Below, one piece after another: positions 38,674 to 50,171 of a DNA stretch of 64,000 nucleotides. The translations under genes were made by a program, and so were the position numbers. The DNA comes from Herpomyces periplanetae (Eukaryota > Ascomycota > Laboulbeniomycetes > Herpomycetales > Herpomycetaceae), in the NCBI GenBank assembly GCA_009733715.1, contig WMKJ01000010.1:121163-185162 (forward strand). Direction: 5' to 3'. The notes under the pieces were generated by a model. That model searched no databases and was not told where the DNA came from. It was given only the letters and a program-made list of their open reading frames with translations. Position 1 is the stretch's first letter; each line of letters starts with the position of its first letter.

Positions 38674-39276
38674 CCGTTGTGCTGAACATAGGTTAATGTC
38701 ATTTCACTAGCCCAATTGCTTTTTGTGTACCTGAAAGACTTGGTTGAGATTTGGTTTTGTCATTCTGTCGTTTGTATGCATTTTCCCCGTGATTAACCCG
38801 ATTTCTGTTATTTAATCCAATTTTTCTCTTGTACTGCAATACTATAACTGTTCCTTGAAAGTCTGCCTGCATGCGTACACGCTTGTATACGTGCGTGTCT
38901 ATATGCATGTCCACATGATAGCCCGTGTCTTCAATATATTACGTTAAATTTGTGTAATTTGTAAGATCTTGACACACTACCCAAAACTTGCCAAAGGTAC
39001 AAATAATCACCATTTTATAAATCACTGTTACCCCTTCATCTCAATGTACCATTCACTTTATCAAGGTCAGTATGTAAATCTTACCAAGTGTAAGGGAATA
39101 AAAAACAGCCAACGTTTCCTGATGCACGAGACACCCTGGCCTAGCTTCTCAAAAATACTGTAATATCCAAACGGTTAGGTCTAAAGCTCACTGTTAGACA
39201 AACCAGGTATCGGCATATGGCAAAAGAGATCCGACCTACAGGCCACACACGGGGGAACAACCAGCCAAGAGGCAAG
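38674..39276. other. Intergenic region after the cyclin gene
   Basis: 3' UTR of the cyclin gene and the trailer of the tRNA gene on the opposite strand. The first T4 run on the tRNA strand is at 39225-39222, about 50 nt past the tRNA 3' end. No coding seen. Confidence 0.4.
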
Positions 39277-39347
39277 TGGGAATGCTGGGAATCGAACCCA
39301 GGTTGACACGGCCACAACGTGAGGTGCTACCACTACACCACATTCCC
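39277..39347 (-). tRNA. tRNA-His (anticodon GTG)
   Basis: The minus strand from 39347 to 39277 (71 nt) folds as a cloverleaf. The acceptor stem is GGGAATG/CATTCCC with discriminator A. The D arm is GTGT/GCAC with the A-box-like TGGTGTAGTGG. The anticodon loop TTGTGGC has anticodon GTG. The T arm is CTGGG/CCCAG with loop TTCGATT (B box). One T-T mismatch closes the anticodon stem. No intron. The genomic base before position 1 is G, matching the G-1 that tRNA-His needs, though eukaryotes usually add it after transcription. Confidence 0.9.
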
Positions 39348-40260
39348 CGAAGGCGAGCGGAGGATGTTACTATAAATATCAAACTGAGGTTTACAAATGA
39401 GATACGCTGATGGTCGAACAACTTGGTGATGTAAGGCTATCCAAATTGTCTTTCAGCATAATAATTTGCTAGGGACAAGTGTCTCTCACTAAACACTAAA
39501 GCTTGATTACGCTTACAGCACACCGTAAAATAAACGTATGCACGTGTCTTTGATAATCGGCAAATTTAGCCACATCACACATCTTGCGTCAAATCGGAAC
39601 TCCAGGCCATGTCACGTGCACTGTTAGGAGGTCGTGCTAAGAAAGCAGGCCGGGCTTACATCAGCGAGGGTAGCGTGATGTCGAAGACTGACGTAATCAA
39701 TCTTATGGAGAAACGGGAGTGTTGAAGGTGTCGGGTTAAAGTTTTGACGACTGGCAACACAGAAATGAGCAAACGTGTGGGCGAAGGTAAGAAAGAGACA
39801 GTTAATTTACGCTACCTTATAATGAAGTTTAAACACAGCTGATTAACTTATTGATGATTTGCTAACGTTTGTCTAGTTTACCAGGTATAGAGGTAAGTGT
39901 GCACGGAGAAATTGTCACTTTTGAATCGCGTGTGAACGAGCACGCGATTAAAAGCGTTTATCAAAGACGCGTCAAAGCCAGTTTATACATTTTCCGGAAC
40001 ATATATATATACATATACATAACCAAGATATTCATTGTTGCAAAATCATAAGATACGATATTTAAAAACGCGTTACCGTTCTCTCTATAATGCGGGAAAA
40101 GAGCAAAGGTATACGTTAATTGTGAACGGAGGAATTATCTTGAATTATACATCTTGTGATTATCTAAATATCACGATTTAGCAAGGGCTGAAAGTGGGTA
40201 AAGACGATTAAATATTTTCAACAAAGGTTATTCAGTAGTAGTGTTACAAAGGGCACAAAC
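39348..40260. other. Intergenic region between tRNA-His and the VID28 gene
   Basis: AT-rich with no supported coding. CACGTG at 39541-39546 and 39613-39618, and a TA microsatellite near 40001-40020. Presumably holds the promoter of the downstream gene. Confidence 0.4.
39371..39380 (-). promoter_or_regulatory. TATA-like element upstream of tRNA-His
   Basis: The minus strand reads gatatttata 24-33 bp upstream of the tRNA 5' end, the same spacing as the TATATA upstream of the 5S gene. Confidence 0.45.
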
Positions 40261-43200
40261 ATGGAAAGTGAAGAAGGGAATGAAGAGTATCGAGCTGTTC
40301 AAGAATTGTGCGAAAGTGGATTGAATGTTAAAGTGTGGATAACATGTTTACGTGAAATAAAAAATAATATAATCGGACACGATCGGCGTAAAAGACGCTT
40401 GATACGGCTTGGTGTTGTCATACGGTTAGCAGAAATATTAGCGTATGAGGAGCAGAGTGATAGATTGGGCAAGAAGAGAAAAATCTGCCTGAGTGGGGAT
40501 GATTGTACTAGCGATTCATCCGGTCAAGGTAGTAATGGATATCAACGTTCGTCAAGGTGCGGCGTGGGGAAAAAATTGAGTGAAATTGAAGAGGCGCGGT
40601 TACAAGCAACGTTAATACTTAGAAGTTTGGCGAACGGGGGCTTAGAATTTGTTACTCCCATAGTTAAGAGCGGCGTGATAAATGTCCTGCTGGCCAGGTT
40701 ACCACCAAGTCGAAACCACGCATTAGTTATCACGGCAACATTGCGCACGTTGATTGCTATTGTTAAGGTATACCAAGTTAACGATGGCGTAATAGGCATT
40801 GCACTTCCAGATGTTAACATTATGAACGAATTATATTCTGAACATTTATCGAAGGTTTTGTCCGAACTTTTAGCCCAAAAAATTGTATCACGAAGTCAAG
40901 AAGAGCACGTTAAATTAACGTGTCAACTTATTTACAAGGGCTGCTCGAAAAGACGGCATCGCATTAATCTGGTAAAAGCGGGAGCATTGGATATTCTAGC
41001 ATCACGCATGGTAGCAAATTTACTAGCTTCTAAACATTATAGCGTTCGTGATAACTTTAACGATTATAAATTGGAAGGTAAATTTTCTGCAAGCCATTTG
41101 TCGTATGCACAAATTCCGAGGTTGCTCGATCCTATTTCTGTTAAGTATCACCGCCATATACTTAAAGCGATATCAAGGATTGTGGAATCATCGGTTTATT
41201 GTGTGGCAAGATTGCTTTATTCCCCATGGGTACTTCGGGTTTTTCCTATATACGGGCGGCCCCAAAATGAAACTAAAGCAAAAGAGGAGTTAATAGGCAC
41301 GATATCAATTAACATGTATCGTCCATCCTTGTTAAGTGAACTAGGAGAGTGTACACTACCGAAAATTCCTACCATAACACCGACTAAGGGAACATCAGCC
41401 AGTATACCGATTTCGCAAGATTTCGAAGGATTTAATGGAACTGAATTGTCTTCACAAGCGTTTCCAGCTCTGGGGGACTTTGTGCGATCGTTTAACGAGA
41501 ACAAGTCAGGAGTATGTTTGACAGAAACATTTCAAAGCAGAGGGAATGGTGATCATTTTGAACAACAAGAGGACGGCGTTATGGATGGACAAAAGCATTG
41601 CGAAACGGTAACGAAAAGAGATACAGCAACGACATCAACGATGGGTAGCAGTCAACGGGATACAGAAAGCAAACAGAAAGAAGAAGAAATTGAAGCACGA
41701 GAATTAATTAAAAGCATAGAAAAACACGGAGGCAACGGAGAAATTTTGCTCGGCATGAGGAGTGAATTAATTGTTTGGTTGATCTACAAAAGTCGTAATA
41801 CGAATTTTCGCGATAGAATAGCCTACTTGGAATTATTTACGAGCATCTATCGAGGAATTGAGAGTGAAAGTGAAGGGAAAGTTGAAGTAATTGAGGGTTG
41901 GAAACGGACGGATCTATATTGTCGATTACGCTGTCGTATAGTATCTTTACTGGTAATTCCACTGCTTATTAAATTGTTTGATGAAGTTACCGATGCAGAG
42001 GCTACAACTTCAAATATTACGTCTGATCATAAAGGGGAATCTAAAGCGACAGATTTAGCTCATATGGATGAAGATGAAGGAGGGCGAAAGTATATTCAAA
42101 TGATACGTGAAATTGGACCGTCACTATTCCATAAGCTAATTGAGAATAATTCTACACTTCAGAACAGTGCAGCAGATTCTGGAGCGTTATCGAAACTTTT
42201 CGATATGTTAAAGATTGCGTTAAAAAGTCCAACTGACGGGAAAATATTTACAACGAACCAACGACATGGATCAATTAGTCCAGAATGTGGGGAACGAGTA
42301 CAAGTGCAACACTGTGAGGAAACTAGACGGGCGGATAAACAAAATGTCGAAAATGAGAGAAAGTGTTCACCATCGCCAGATGCCAAAGTTAACAATGGTA
42401 ATGATAATAACCTAAAGACAGTAACGCTAGATGGTGAAACAGCGAAACAGGATGCTATGACGTTGGGAATGGTAGGACTTGATAGACGAATGGTTCAAGA
42501 GCATCGATTTCGAGCGGGGATTCTATTAGCGTTAAGTTCATTTGTACAAACGCATGACTCGTATAAAAAGTATCTTGTGGACCGGGGAATAATTTCCTTG
42601 ATCATACCATTACTTCAACGACGATATACACACGCTACGACGGGCGCTTGTGTGGAAGCAGGCGACGACGATCACAACGATAACGATGATACGATGAAGG
42701 ATAACGGAACAGTTAATCCCGACTATGTTATCGTAGCAGCGTGTGAATTAGTTCGTTCGCTGTCCCGTTCGATATCACTCTTGCGAACCAATTTGTTTGA
42801 CTTGAACCTGGTTATTCCCATTTTTAATTTAATCGAACGTACCCCTACCTCTCACTACGTATCCGACGTTTCTTCCAGCGTATCTTCACCATCATCACCA
42901 CCATTACATGTCACACTGGCCGCTACAAAGGCTTCGTGTAATCTATTACTTCACTTCAGTTCCATCAGACAGGTAGGTATTTCTGCAATTACTCTTCTTT
43001 TGTTTTTTGCAATTTATTCCATACTTTGCTAATGGTGAAAACCCCGGGGGCCGCAACTGTTCATTTGGAATCATTTTAGCATATATTAAACACTAATATT
43101 ATCGATAACTTGTGCGAAAACGCGCACTCTACACATGCCCAATTACGATGTGCTTCCTTATGGGCCTTGAAACATTTGGTTTATTCGGTTCCCTTGCACG

Positions 43201-44273
43201 TTAAATCTCGTTGTTTGCATCGACTGGATCCAGATTGGCTTCTCAGTCTAATTTCACCCTCAAACACCACACCGGCTAACTTGTATACAAGTAATTCGGG
43301 GTTATTTTCACTTGAGTGCTTTTCCGATTCTACTGAGCCAGTCTCATCATCCTCAGCGTCTCCGGCAACTTCACCATCCACATCCCAAGTGTATAGCTCC
43401 TCTTCATCTGAAACGGAGACTCAAATACACCACCATCACCATCATGTCCACCGGACACGGATCAATCGGGGCAGAACAGTTGCAAAAAGCTATTTCCGTG
43501 GACATCCATCCGGAGCAATTCGAGAGCACTTGCGATCAATGCGGCGAATAGAATTTAATGCACAGTCAAAACACTTACTACACCATCATCAGATACAAGA
43601 ACAAGTTCTCGATATTGTGCGCAATTTTATCGGAGATCCATGCCATCGTATGGTGGATATGATTGATACCCTGTTCAACTTTATCCACGGACATGAAAAT
43701 TTGTACAATTTGTTGGCCTTAAAGCTTGCACCACCGACTACACCGTTGCCAAATGAAGGAATAGTGAATTCAGAGCAACACATCAATTTGTTGATATCAT
43801 CGCTATTCGTTCTCATTCACATTGCTAACGGATCACCACAACACCGGCATCAAATTATCTTTACACCGGTAAATGTAGATCCGACGGGAGATACGATCAA
43901 ACGGGAAAACGCAGGAAAAGGGGTGGTGGAACGATCAAGTTCGAAATCGGCCTTGAACGGAATTCTCACTCTGGTCACACCACACTTTTCACACAAAGAT
44001 AGAAGGGTTCGCGTAGCTTGTTGCTGGCTCGCCCAAAATCTTCTATGGGAAGATGATTCAAAAGATTCGTCTTCGGCCAGGTTACGGGCGGTTCAATTAC
44101 GATTAATTGGATGGCATCACCGAATTCGGTCGTTAATGCTAGACAGTGATCTAGATTGCCGAGAGAGAGCTCGAGCTGTACACAACACGTTCGGACGATT
44201 AACATCACCATCGCCACACGGGTCCACGACAGATGGTATGGAGATTGATGAGGAAGCGGAACGAAGTGGTTAA
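40261..44273 (+). CDS. VID28: Vid28/Gid5 (ARMC8-like) subunit of the GID ubiquitin ligase
   Basis: Armadillo-repeat scaffold of the GID/CTLH E3 ligase, which in yeast marks gluconeogenic enzymes such as fructose-1,6-bisphosphatase for destruction when glucose returns. Exons 40261..42972 and 43080..44273 join in phase 0 (ATCAGACAG|CATATATTA); about 1301 residues, longer than yeast Vid28 or human ARMC8. Supports: EARLQATLILRSLANGG near the N-terminus, CENAHSTHAQLRCASLWALK, EQVLDIVRNFIGDP, LFVLIHIANGSPQHRHQIIF and FSHKDRRVRVACCWLAQNLL, then DCRERARAVHNTF. Acidic and low-complexity inserts, including an Asp/Asn patch and a six-His run, account for the extra length. Its 3' end lies 125 bp from that of the PFK-2 gene. 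Confidence 0.85.
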
Positions 44274-44398
44274 TTGAGCTGAGTGGGCGCGGCGCAACAA
44301 AACGGACCTGGAATAAGTTTAACTTGTGCAAGGATAATTGGTTATCTCTTCGTTTCCTCCTACACTTAGCGTAACAAATTCGTACGCACACTGTGACT

Positions 44399-46699
44399 TC
44401 AGTGTAAAAAGTCAGCATTTTCAACCTTGCGCAATTCGTACTCCGGTAAAGCTTCAAATTCATCCAAAAGTTCATTGTAGCGAAATGCGCGAAACTCTAC
44501 ACCGTAGGGTTTCGGTTCAAGGCAATAAACAAAGCCAAGGGGACAATCAACCTCTGCTACGGCATCACGATTTAAACCTAAAAAGTAGGCTAAAAGCACC
44601 CTTGCTACACTGCCGTGAGTAATTAACAAACAATGCTCTTCCATCCGTTCAAGTTCAACAATTATGGGGCGTAACCTATTGATTACATCCAGGTAACCTT
44701 CACCGCCGGGCCCAGGATATCTATAAGCCATTTTATCGCGACGCATTTGATTAACTTCATCGGAGTACTTATTAAGGACTGTTGAATAGGTCATTCCATC
44801 CATTAAACCAACGTTCAAGTCGTTAAGCATACGAAACTGTTTAACATCCCAGCGATCATCTTCTTCGAAGTACGTGGCAGTTTCAATGGTCCGTTTAAGC
44901 ATACTGGTCCATACGCTAAAATTTTTAAACGTTCCTACACTAACTTCACTTTCTAAATCATCGCCAACTCCACTGCAATGATCACTAACGTGATCCGAAC
45001 AGAAGTATGGATTTGGAGGTGTATGATCACCCGGGTGTGGGGGAAAATGTGTATTGGCGGCTTTTGCACGCTGTTTAAACTCCCAAACCCAACGTTGTTC
45101 TTCCATAAAGTTGAAGAGGGCTCGTGCATACTTGCGACCAGCTTCACTAAGACTGCTATCACCGCCTATTTTACCTTTAATATTATCAATACTTTCACCA
45201 TGTCTCGTCATCCAAATAGTACGAGGTGCCAGGTTGAAGTTGAGTAAATAGTATACAGCTTGAGTTGACAGAAATCCCTTGACCTGATGTGATATAACTT
45301 TGCGACCAACATCGACAATTTTCACGTAAGGTAAATTATGCTCTTCCTCATATTGACCTAATGGAATGTAATTTTGTTCGTAAATGATGACCCGTCTTCT
45401 AAAATCATCTAAAGCAACAAGAGGATCCTTATCTTTATAATCTGGCCCGGATAACTTTAAACGCATATTGGCTTCCAGTACAGACTCATTTTGACATACA
45501 GATTCAACAAAAAGAACGTTGATGGCTGATCCGCATCGTTCTCGTATCCGACTCATCACAGTTTTGCGACGTTCTAACGTTGAATTGGTCGCATCGAATA
45601 TAGCAATACTTCCATTTTCCACCAGAATATAATTGAATAGTTCGTCCAAGGTTTCCATGGCGGCGGATTCCCGGATCATTGCTGCTTTTCTATTGGAGGG
45701 ATTAAAAAAGTCGGCCGACTGTTCTACAAGTGATGCATTATCCTTATCATCTATATCATCATTATCAGTATCAGTATCGGTGTCAGTGTAGGTAGTTTGA
45801 CCTAGGTTGCTTTTATCAGTAGCAACGGAAGAACTGTTAAATCTACCGTCGAAACTTTCGTGTTTTGACGCAAATGAAACGGCATCGTAACCCGGGATAT
45901 TTACTTCGAAATGAGCTCCTAAATTTACAGCTGCTAATCTTCTTCTTTCACCAACGTTGAAAATTCTCGTGTCATGTTGTAACCAGTTCAGATAGCGGGC
46001 TAATTTCTTCGTTATATAGCTTTTACCCCGCGCAGGTAATCCTACCATGATAATTATTAATTTTGAACCAATGTCCGTTTGAGCTATCCGTCCGTCTGGT
46101 GATGCTTTAGAGCGTGTCAAACCGGGAATGTCTAATGTTGTTGAGCGTGTAGACCGAGCTGCCGCTGGTGTAGAGCTCGCCCGCGATGCTGCCACCTTAG
46201 GACATCCAAACTCTCCGGATCCAAATCGTTCAGCCCATAAAGCATCCGTTGATTTTGCACTCGTCAATCCCGCCATGTTTATGCCTAACCCTCTTCGAAC
46301 TTCAGTAGAGCATCCACTTCTAGGTGATGAGTAGCTTGGTGATAGTAATGAAGGTTCTACCACAGCCCATGATTCTGCCGTACTAACGGTTTCATTTTCC
46401 ATCTCAGGGTCATTGCCTACATCATCACTGAATCGTTGTGGACCCATTTGATCAGTGGTAATACTTGTTTGAAGAATGGTTGGGGAGCTCATCTGCCGTT
46501 CATCCTGGGATAAATGATCCGCGCACACGTCAGTTACGGTATCAATACGCAAAGTTATGCAGGTGTCGTTTGGAATATCTTCGGACATGTGCAGCATTTT
46601 TGCCGTATAATCTTGGGGGTGGTGTAAACTGTCCTCCAATCCGAACGATATGGATGATTCCGACGAAAGAGAAGAGTAAGTCGAACTATGGGAATGCAT
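44399..46699 (-). CDS. 6-phosphofructo-2-kinase / fructose-2,6-bisphosphatase
   Basis: Cytosolic bifunctional enzyme that makes, and may break down, fructose-2,6-bisphosphate, the activator of phosphofructokinase-1 and inhibitor of fructose-1,6-bisphosphatase. A single exon of 766 residues. The N-terminal about 205 residues are Ser/Thr-rich, a likely phospho-regulatory region. The kinase domain has Walker A GLPARGKSY (220-228), FNVGERRR and IFDATNSTLERR (368-379). An Asp/Thr repeat insert (TDTDTDTDNDD, about 305-315) interrupts it. The phosphatase domain has RHGES with H500, SMLKRT with R603 and the second His, H695, in THGSVARVL. The position matching the mammalian acid/base Glu327 is Asp627 (LNDLN). 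GGEGYLDVINRLRPIIVELE is typical of fungal members. Confidence 0.9.
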   Translation of the reverse strand: MHSHSSTYSSLSSESSISFGLEDSLHHPQDYTAKMLHMSEDIPNDTCITLRIDTVTDVCADHLSQDERQMSSPTILQTSITTDQMGPQRFSDDVGNDPEMENETVSTAESWAVVEPSLLSPSYSSPRSGCSTEVRRGLGINMAGLTSAKSTDALWAERFGSGEFGCPKVAASRASSTPAAARSTRSTTLDIPGLTRSKASPDGRIAQTDIGSKLIIIMVGLPARGKSYITKKLARYLNWLQHDTRIFNVGERRRLAAVNLGAHFEVNIPGYDAVSFASKHESFDGRFNSSSVATDKSNLGQTTYTDTDTDTDNDDIDDKDNASLVEQSADFFNPSNRKAAMIRESAAMETLDELFNYILVENGSIAIFDATNSTLERRKTVMSRIRERCGSAINVLFVESVCQNESVLEANMRLKLSGPDYKDKDPLVALDDFRRRVIIYEQNYIPLGQYEEEHNLPYVKIVDVGRKVISHQVKGFLSTQAVYYLLNFNLAPRTIWMTRHGESIDNIKGKIGGDSSLSEAGRKYARALFNFMEEQRWVWEFKQRAKAANTHFPPHPGDHTPPNPYFCSDHVSDHCSGVGDDLESEVSVGTFKNFSVWTSMLKRTIETATYFEEDDRWDVKQFRMLNDLNVGLMDGMTYSTVLNKYSDEVNQMRRDKMAYRYPGPGGEGYLDVINRLRPIIVELERMEEHCLLITHGSVARVLLAYFLGLNRDAVAEVDCPLGFVYCLEPKPYGVEFRAFRYNELLDEFEALPEYELRKVENADFLH

Positions 46700-48808
46700 A
46701 GCACGATACCTACGCGGAAATAGCTATAGAGAAACGGGTGAAGGAAAAAACAACTTTTATAGTGGACTCGTTTAATAGAGGGAGTAAGATAAAAAAGGGG
46801 AAGTAGTAAGGGAAAGGGATGCGAAAACCATGTAGCAAATAGTCCAGTAGTATCGATAAGAATGATTAGTCGAAGCAAAAATAGACTCCAAAGGAAAACA
46901 CGCGCAAACAGTAGTGTAGAAGTAATATCCCAAATATAGTAAGGCTACCCCGGGAATTAAGTGACTATTAAATTGATAAGATGAAGATAACATCAAAAAT
47001 TAACCAGATAACCGGCATAAACGTTTCCAGTTTTGGACGGACTTGGCTTAACGAGGAGTTTAAGTTGACTTTAGCAAAGAAAGTTTGCATGGGCATGCGT
47101 ACGCGGGGAGTGGGTTAAGACTAGGAAGACGGCTGCCTGGTTATCACGTACTGAAAATACGCGCTGATTCGGCTAAGATTTACTCCACATCCAGCAGCAC
47201 CCCGCATTTGGATCAGGAAAAGAAAAAACCGTAACCCTCATCAGAGTACGATTGCGCGGTAATAATTGTTTACACAAGTACTCGGAGAGTTACCAAGGAC
47301 ATTCTTGTGAAGTAGCACTTTAATTCTTTCAAGTTACGCGTTTGTCTGGGGGGAATTAATAAAGTAGAAGTACGGATAGATTTAAGGATCTTTCAACCTC
47401 ATAGAGTCAAGTGTGTCAAGTACGACGGGCACCTGCAAAGATGCATGCATATTCCACGTGAAAGAAATCATTCAAACGGCTGGTTTGGAGAATGTGGGAA
47501 GTGTGGGTGTATATATGTGTATGTTGCGAGTACAGGCGCGAGAGTGTACGCGTGTGTACGTGAGTAAGTGTATGTGTACGACGATATGCCGAGGTAAGTA
47601 AAACTTGTCGGATGTATATTTAATCATTAAGCGTCAGGCAACAAAGTGATTAGTGCGGGTAAACGGGATATAATGACATGACATAGTGTTCACTCCCGAG
47701 TTATGTGCCGATGTCAAGTTACAGTTCCACGTTTTACATAAGATCATAAATGATATTAAGTTCCATACACTAGTTGATAAATAAAGCGTTGGACTGAGAC
47801 CATGTGGGTTATCGTGTTACGGCTTCCACCGAAACATTTAGAATAAAAACAGGAACCTGCTGGAGTATGCGGATGATGATAAGTTTTCAGCTAAGGGAAT
47901 TATTCAGAATATATGTGTGGTAACATAGGAAGAAGTAAGTGAAAGGGTCCAGGTATAAGATCGCGTTAAGAATTAGGCTTTAGATATGGAGACACCTTAT
48001 ATTTTGGAAATAAATAGTTGAAGGGAACAGCCCACGGGCAGATATATACGTATAAGAGATATTTATAGCTTATAGTACGCAGTTCATGATAGGTATAGGA
48101 CAATTTAGGAAAAGTTTAGTTGAGTAGCACACTAATGTTTGTTAATTCCCTTAATTTTGAAATCTTTCCACCTCTCCCCATACAATGAGAATTAAGCACG
48201 ATGATCCAAGTTAATGGCCGACCCGGATCCTAAGAGCCCACTAGCGCAAACTTCAAATTCAATAGACGAGAGTAAATGGATAAATGTTAGTAAAAAAAAA
48301 CCAATAGAGTATCAAGAATAGAGATTATATTAAATTTCGAAACGACAATTGTTAGAAAGAATAAATAATCCCAAAGTGAAATCAATTCCATCTTCCACAA
48401 TCCTAAATTCGCTTCAAATCGCACTCTGCCTCGCTTACTATACCACGGAAAAAAGCTTTTCCAATCCTGATTACTCAGCGTGGCGCAGAGTGGCTGTGCA
48501 TATGTGCGGGGCCGGGCCGAGTGGCGCTGGGTGCGGGGTCGGGCCGAGTGCCGATATGATTTTTGCGGTTTGAAGTTTGCAGTTTCAGATTGGCCGTTTC
48601 AAGTTCGCAGCTCTCAAACTTTAAAACTCGCAATTCCCATTTCATACTTCTTTTTCTCACCCCTTCTCCCTCCCCTCCCATACCGCCTAACTGGGCTCCT
48701 CCGTATATTCCTTATCATACGCTATATCCTCCTTTCCCTTATTCCCTCATAATACTCATTCTTTCCACTATCTATCACCTCTCTCTTTTCTATACAAATT
48801 CTTTAATC
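46700..48808. other. Divergent intergenic region, PFK-2 / RNase H1
   Basis: No supported gene in 2.1 kb. About 46740-46870 is purine-rich on plus (pyrimidine-rich for the minus gene), and a 3' splice-like tctctatag lies about 24 nt 5' of the PFK-2 ATG. Near the RNase H1 side there are two copies of a 20-bp GC-rich repeat and two GTGGCGC motifs, then a C/T-rich leader from about 48610. Confidence 0.45.
48504..48550 (+). repeat. 20-bp GC-rich direct repeat in the RNase H1 promoter
   Basis: Two copies of GTGCGGGGYCGGGCCGAGTG at 48504-48523 and 48531-48550, 27 bp apart, differing at one base. Confidence 0.8.
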
Positions 48809-50171
48809 ATGCCATACAAATCAAAATCATCTTCAGTCTCATTCACTTCAAGAGGTTCATGCTCAAAATCATCCGGCCAAAAATTCTACGCCGTCCGTAA
48901 TGGCTACAAAACTGGTATCTACACTAATTACCAGGACTGTAAACGTCAAATTCACGGCTACACCAATGCTAAATGTTGGTTAACTTTTTCCTAATTCCTT
49001 TTCCTTCAACTATTTACTACCCTTCACTTTTACATTTGTAGATCATACCTGTACCATTATACTACCATCACCATTTTCCTCCTCCCTTTCTTTACATTCC
49101 TCACTAATAAACTTCCCTAATTAACCACTAATTCGTCCACTTAAATTCAGTCAAAAGTTTCAAAAGTTTAGCCGAAGCTCAAAAATACCTATCCCAATCT
49201 CATACCGATACCTCTAATCTCACATCTCCTTCCTATTCTTCCCCTAATCCAAATAGTACCAACCAAAAATGGTACGCTGTTCAGTCAGGTCGACACACTG
49301 GGATTTATTCCAATTGGTCTTCCGCTCAAGATCAAGTCAGAGGCTGGCCCAATGCCAAATTTAAATCTTTCTCTAACCCAACCGATGCTCAAGTTTATCT
49401 TAATTCTAGCAAATCTTCCAATATCAACCCCACTCTATCAACTCCTCTTCCCCAACCCAATAACCCAAATCCCTTCTCTTCCCAACCAGGTACCGGCCTT
49501 TTATCGGAAGACGCTATCGACGGTTTTGACAACAGAATTATTCTCGACAAGGATTCCGGCACAATTAAATTTAAAACCCCCCAACAACTTAATGCCACTA
49601 AACTAGCTCCTACCGGCAAACTAAAAAATAACACTTTAGACGTTTATACAGATGGGGCTGGTCAAGGTAATGGTACCCAATTTTGTCGAGCCGGTGTAGG
49701 CGTCTACTTTGGTCCGGGTGATTCGAGGTAAGCTTTAATTTCTATTTACGTCCATCTATCCTATTTTTCCACCTTTTATCTTTTATCAAATTAACAAATC
49801 CCAGAAACTTATCCGAACGTTTACCTGGCTCCCGACAAACAAACCAAAGAGCTGAATTACACGCTCTTTCCCGCGCCCTTGACATGACTCCCCTTAACAC
49901 TAATGTTCGACTACTCTCCGATTCTAGCTACTCCATTAAATGCGTTACCGAATGGTACAAGAATTGGGAGCGTAATCGTTGGATGACATCGAACAATAAG
50001 CCTGTAGAGAATCGTGATTTAATTGAAAATGTCCTTCAAAAAGTCAAAATCCGTGAGCGCGTCGGCGTAACCACCGATTTCGTTTGGGTTAAAGGCCATG
50101 CTAATGTTACCGGTAACATTGAAGCAGATCGATTAGCAACCGAAAGCCTAAAAAACCCCCCCATCGATTAA
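48809..50171 (+). CDS. RNH1: Ribonuclease H1 with two hybrid-binding domains
   Basis: Endonuclease that cuts the RNA strand of RNA-DNA hybrids. Exons 48809..48974, 49151..49727 and 49805..50171 give about 369 residues with consistent phases. The first hybrid-binding domain is GQKFYAVRNGYKTGIYTNY through NAKFKSFKSLAEAQKYL and is split by intron 1. The second is QKWYAVQSGRHTGIYSNW through NAKFKSFSNPTDAQVYL. Two such domains also occur in budding yeast Rnh1. The catalytic domain shows the expected acids and histidine: D in DVYTDGAGQGNG, E in NQRAELHAL, D in LLSDSSYSI, H in VKGHAN and D in GNIEADRLA. Nothing suggests a mitochondrial leader on this start. Confidence 0.93.
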
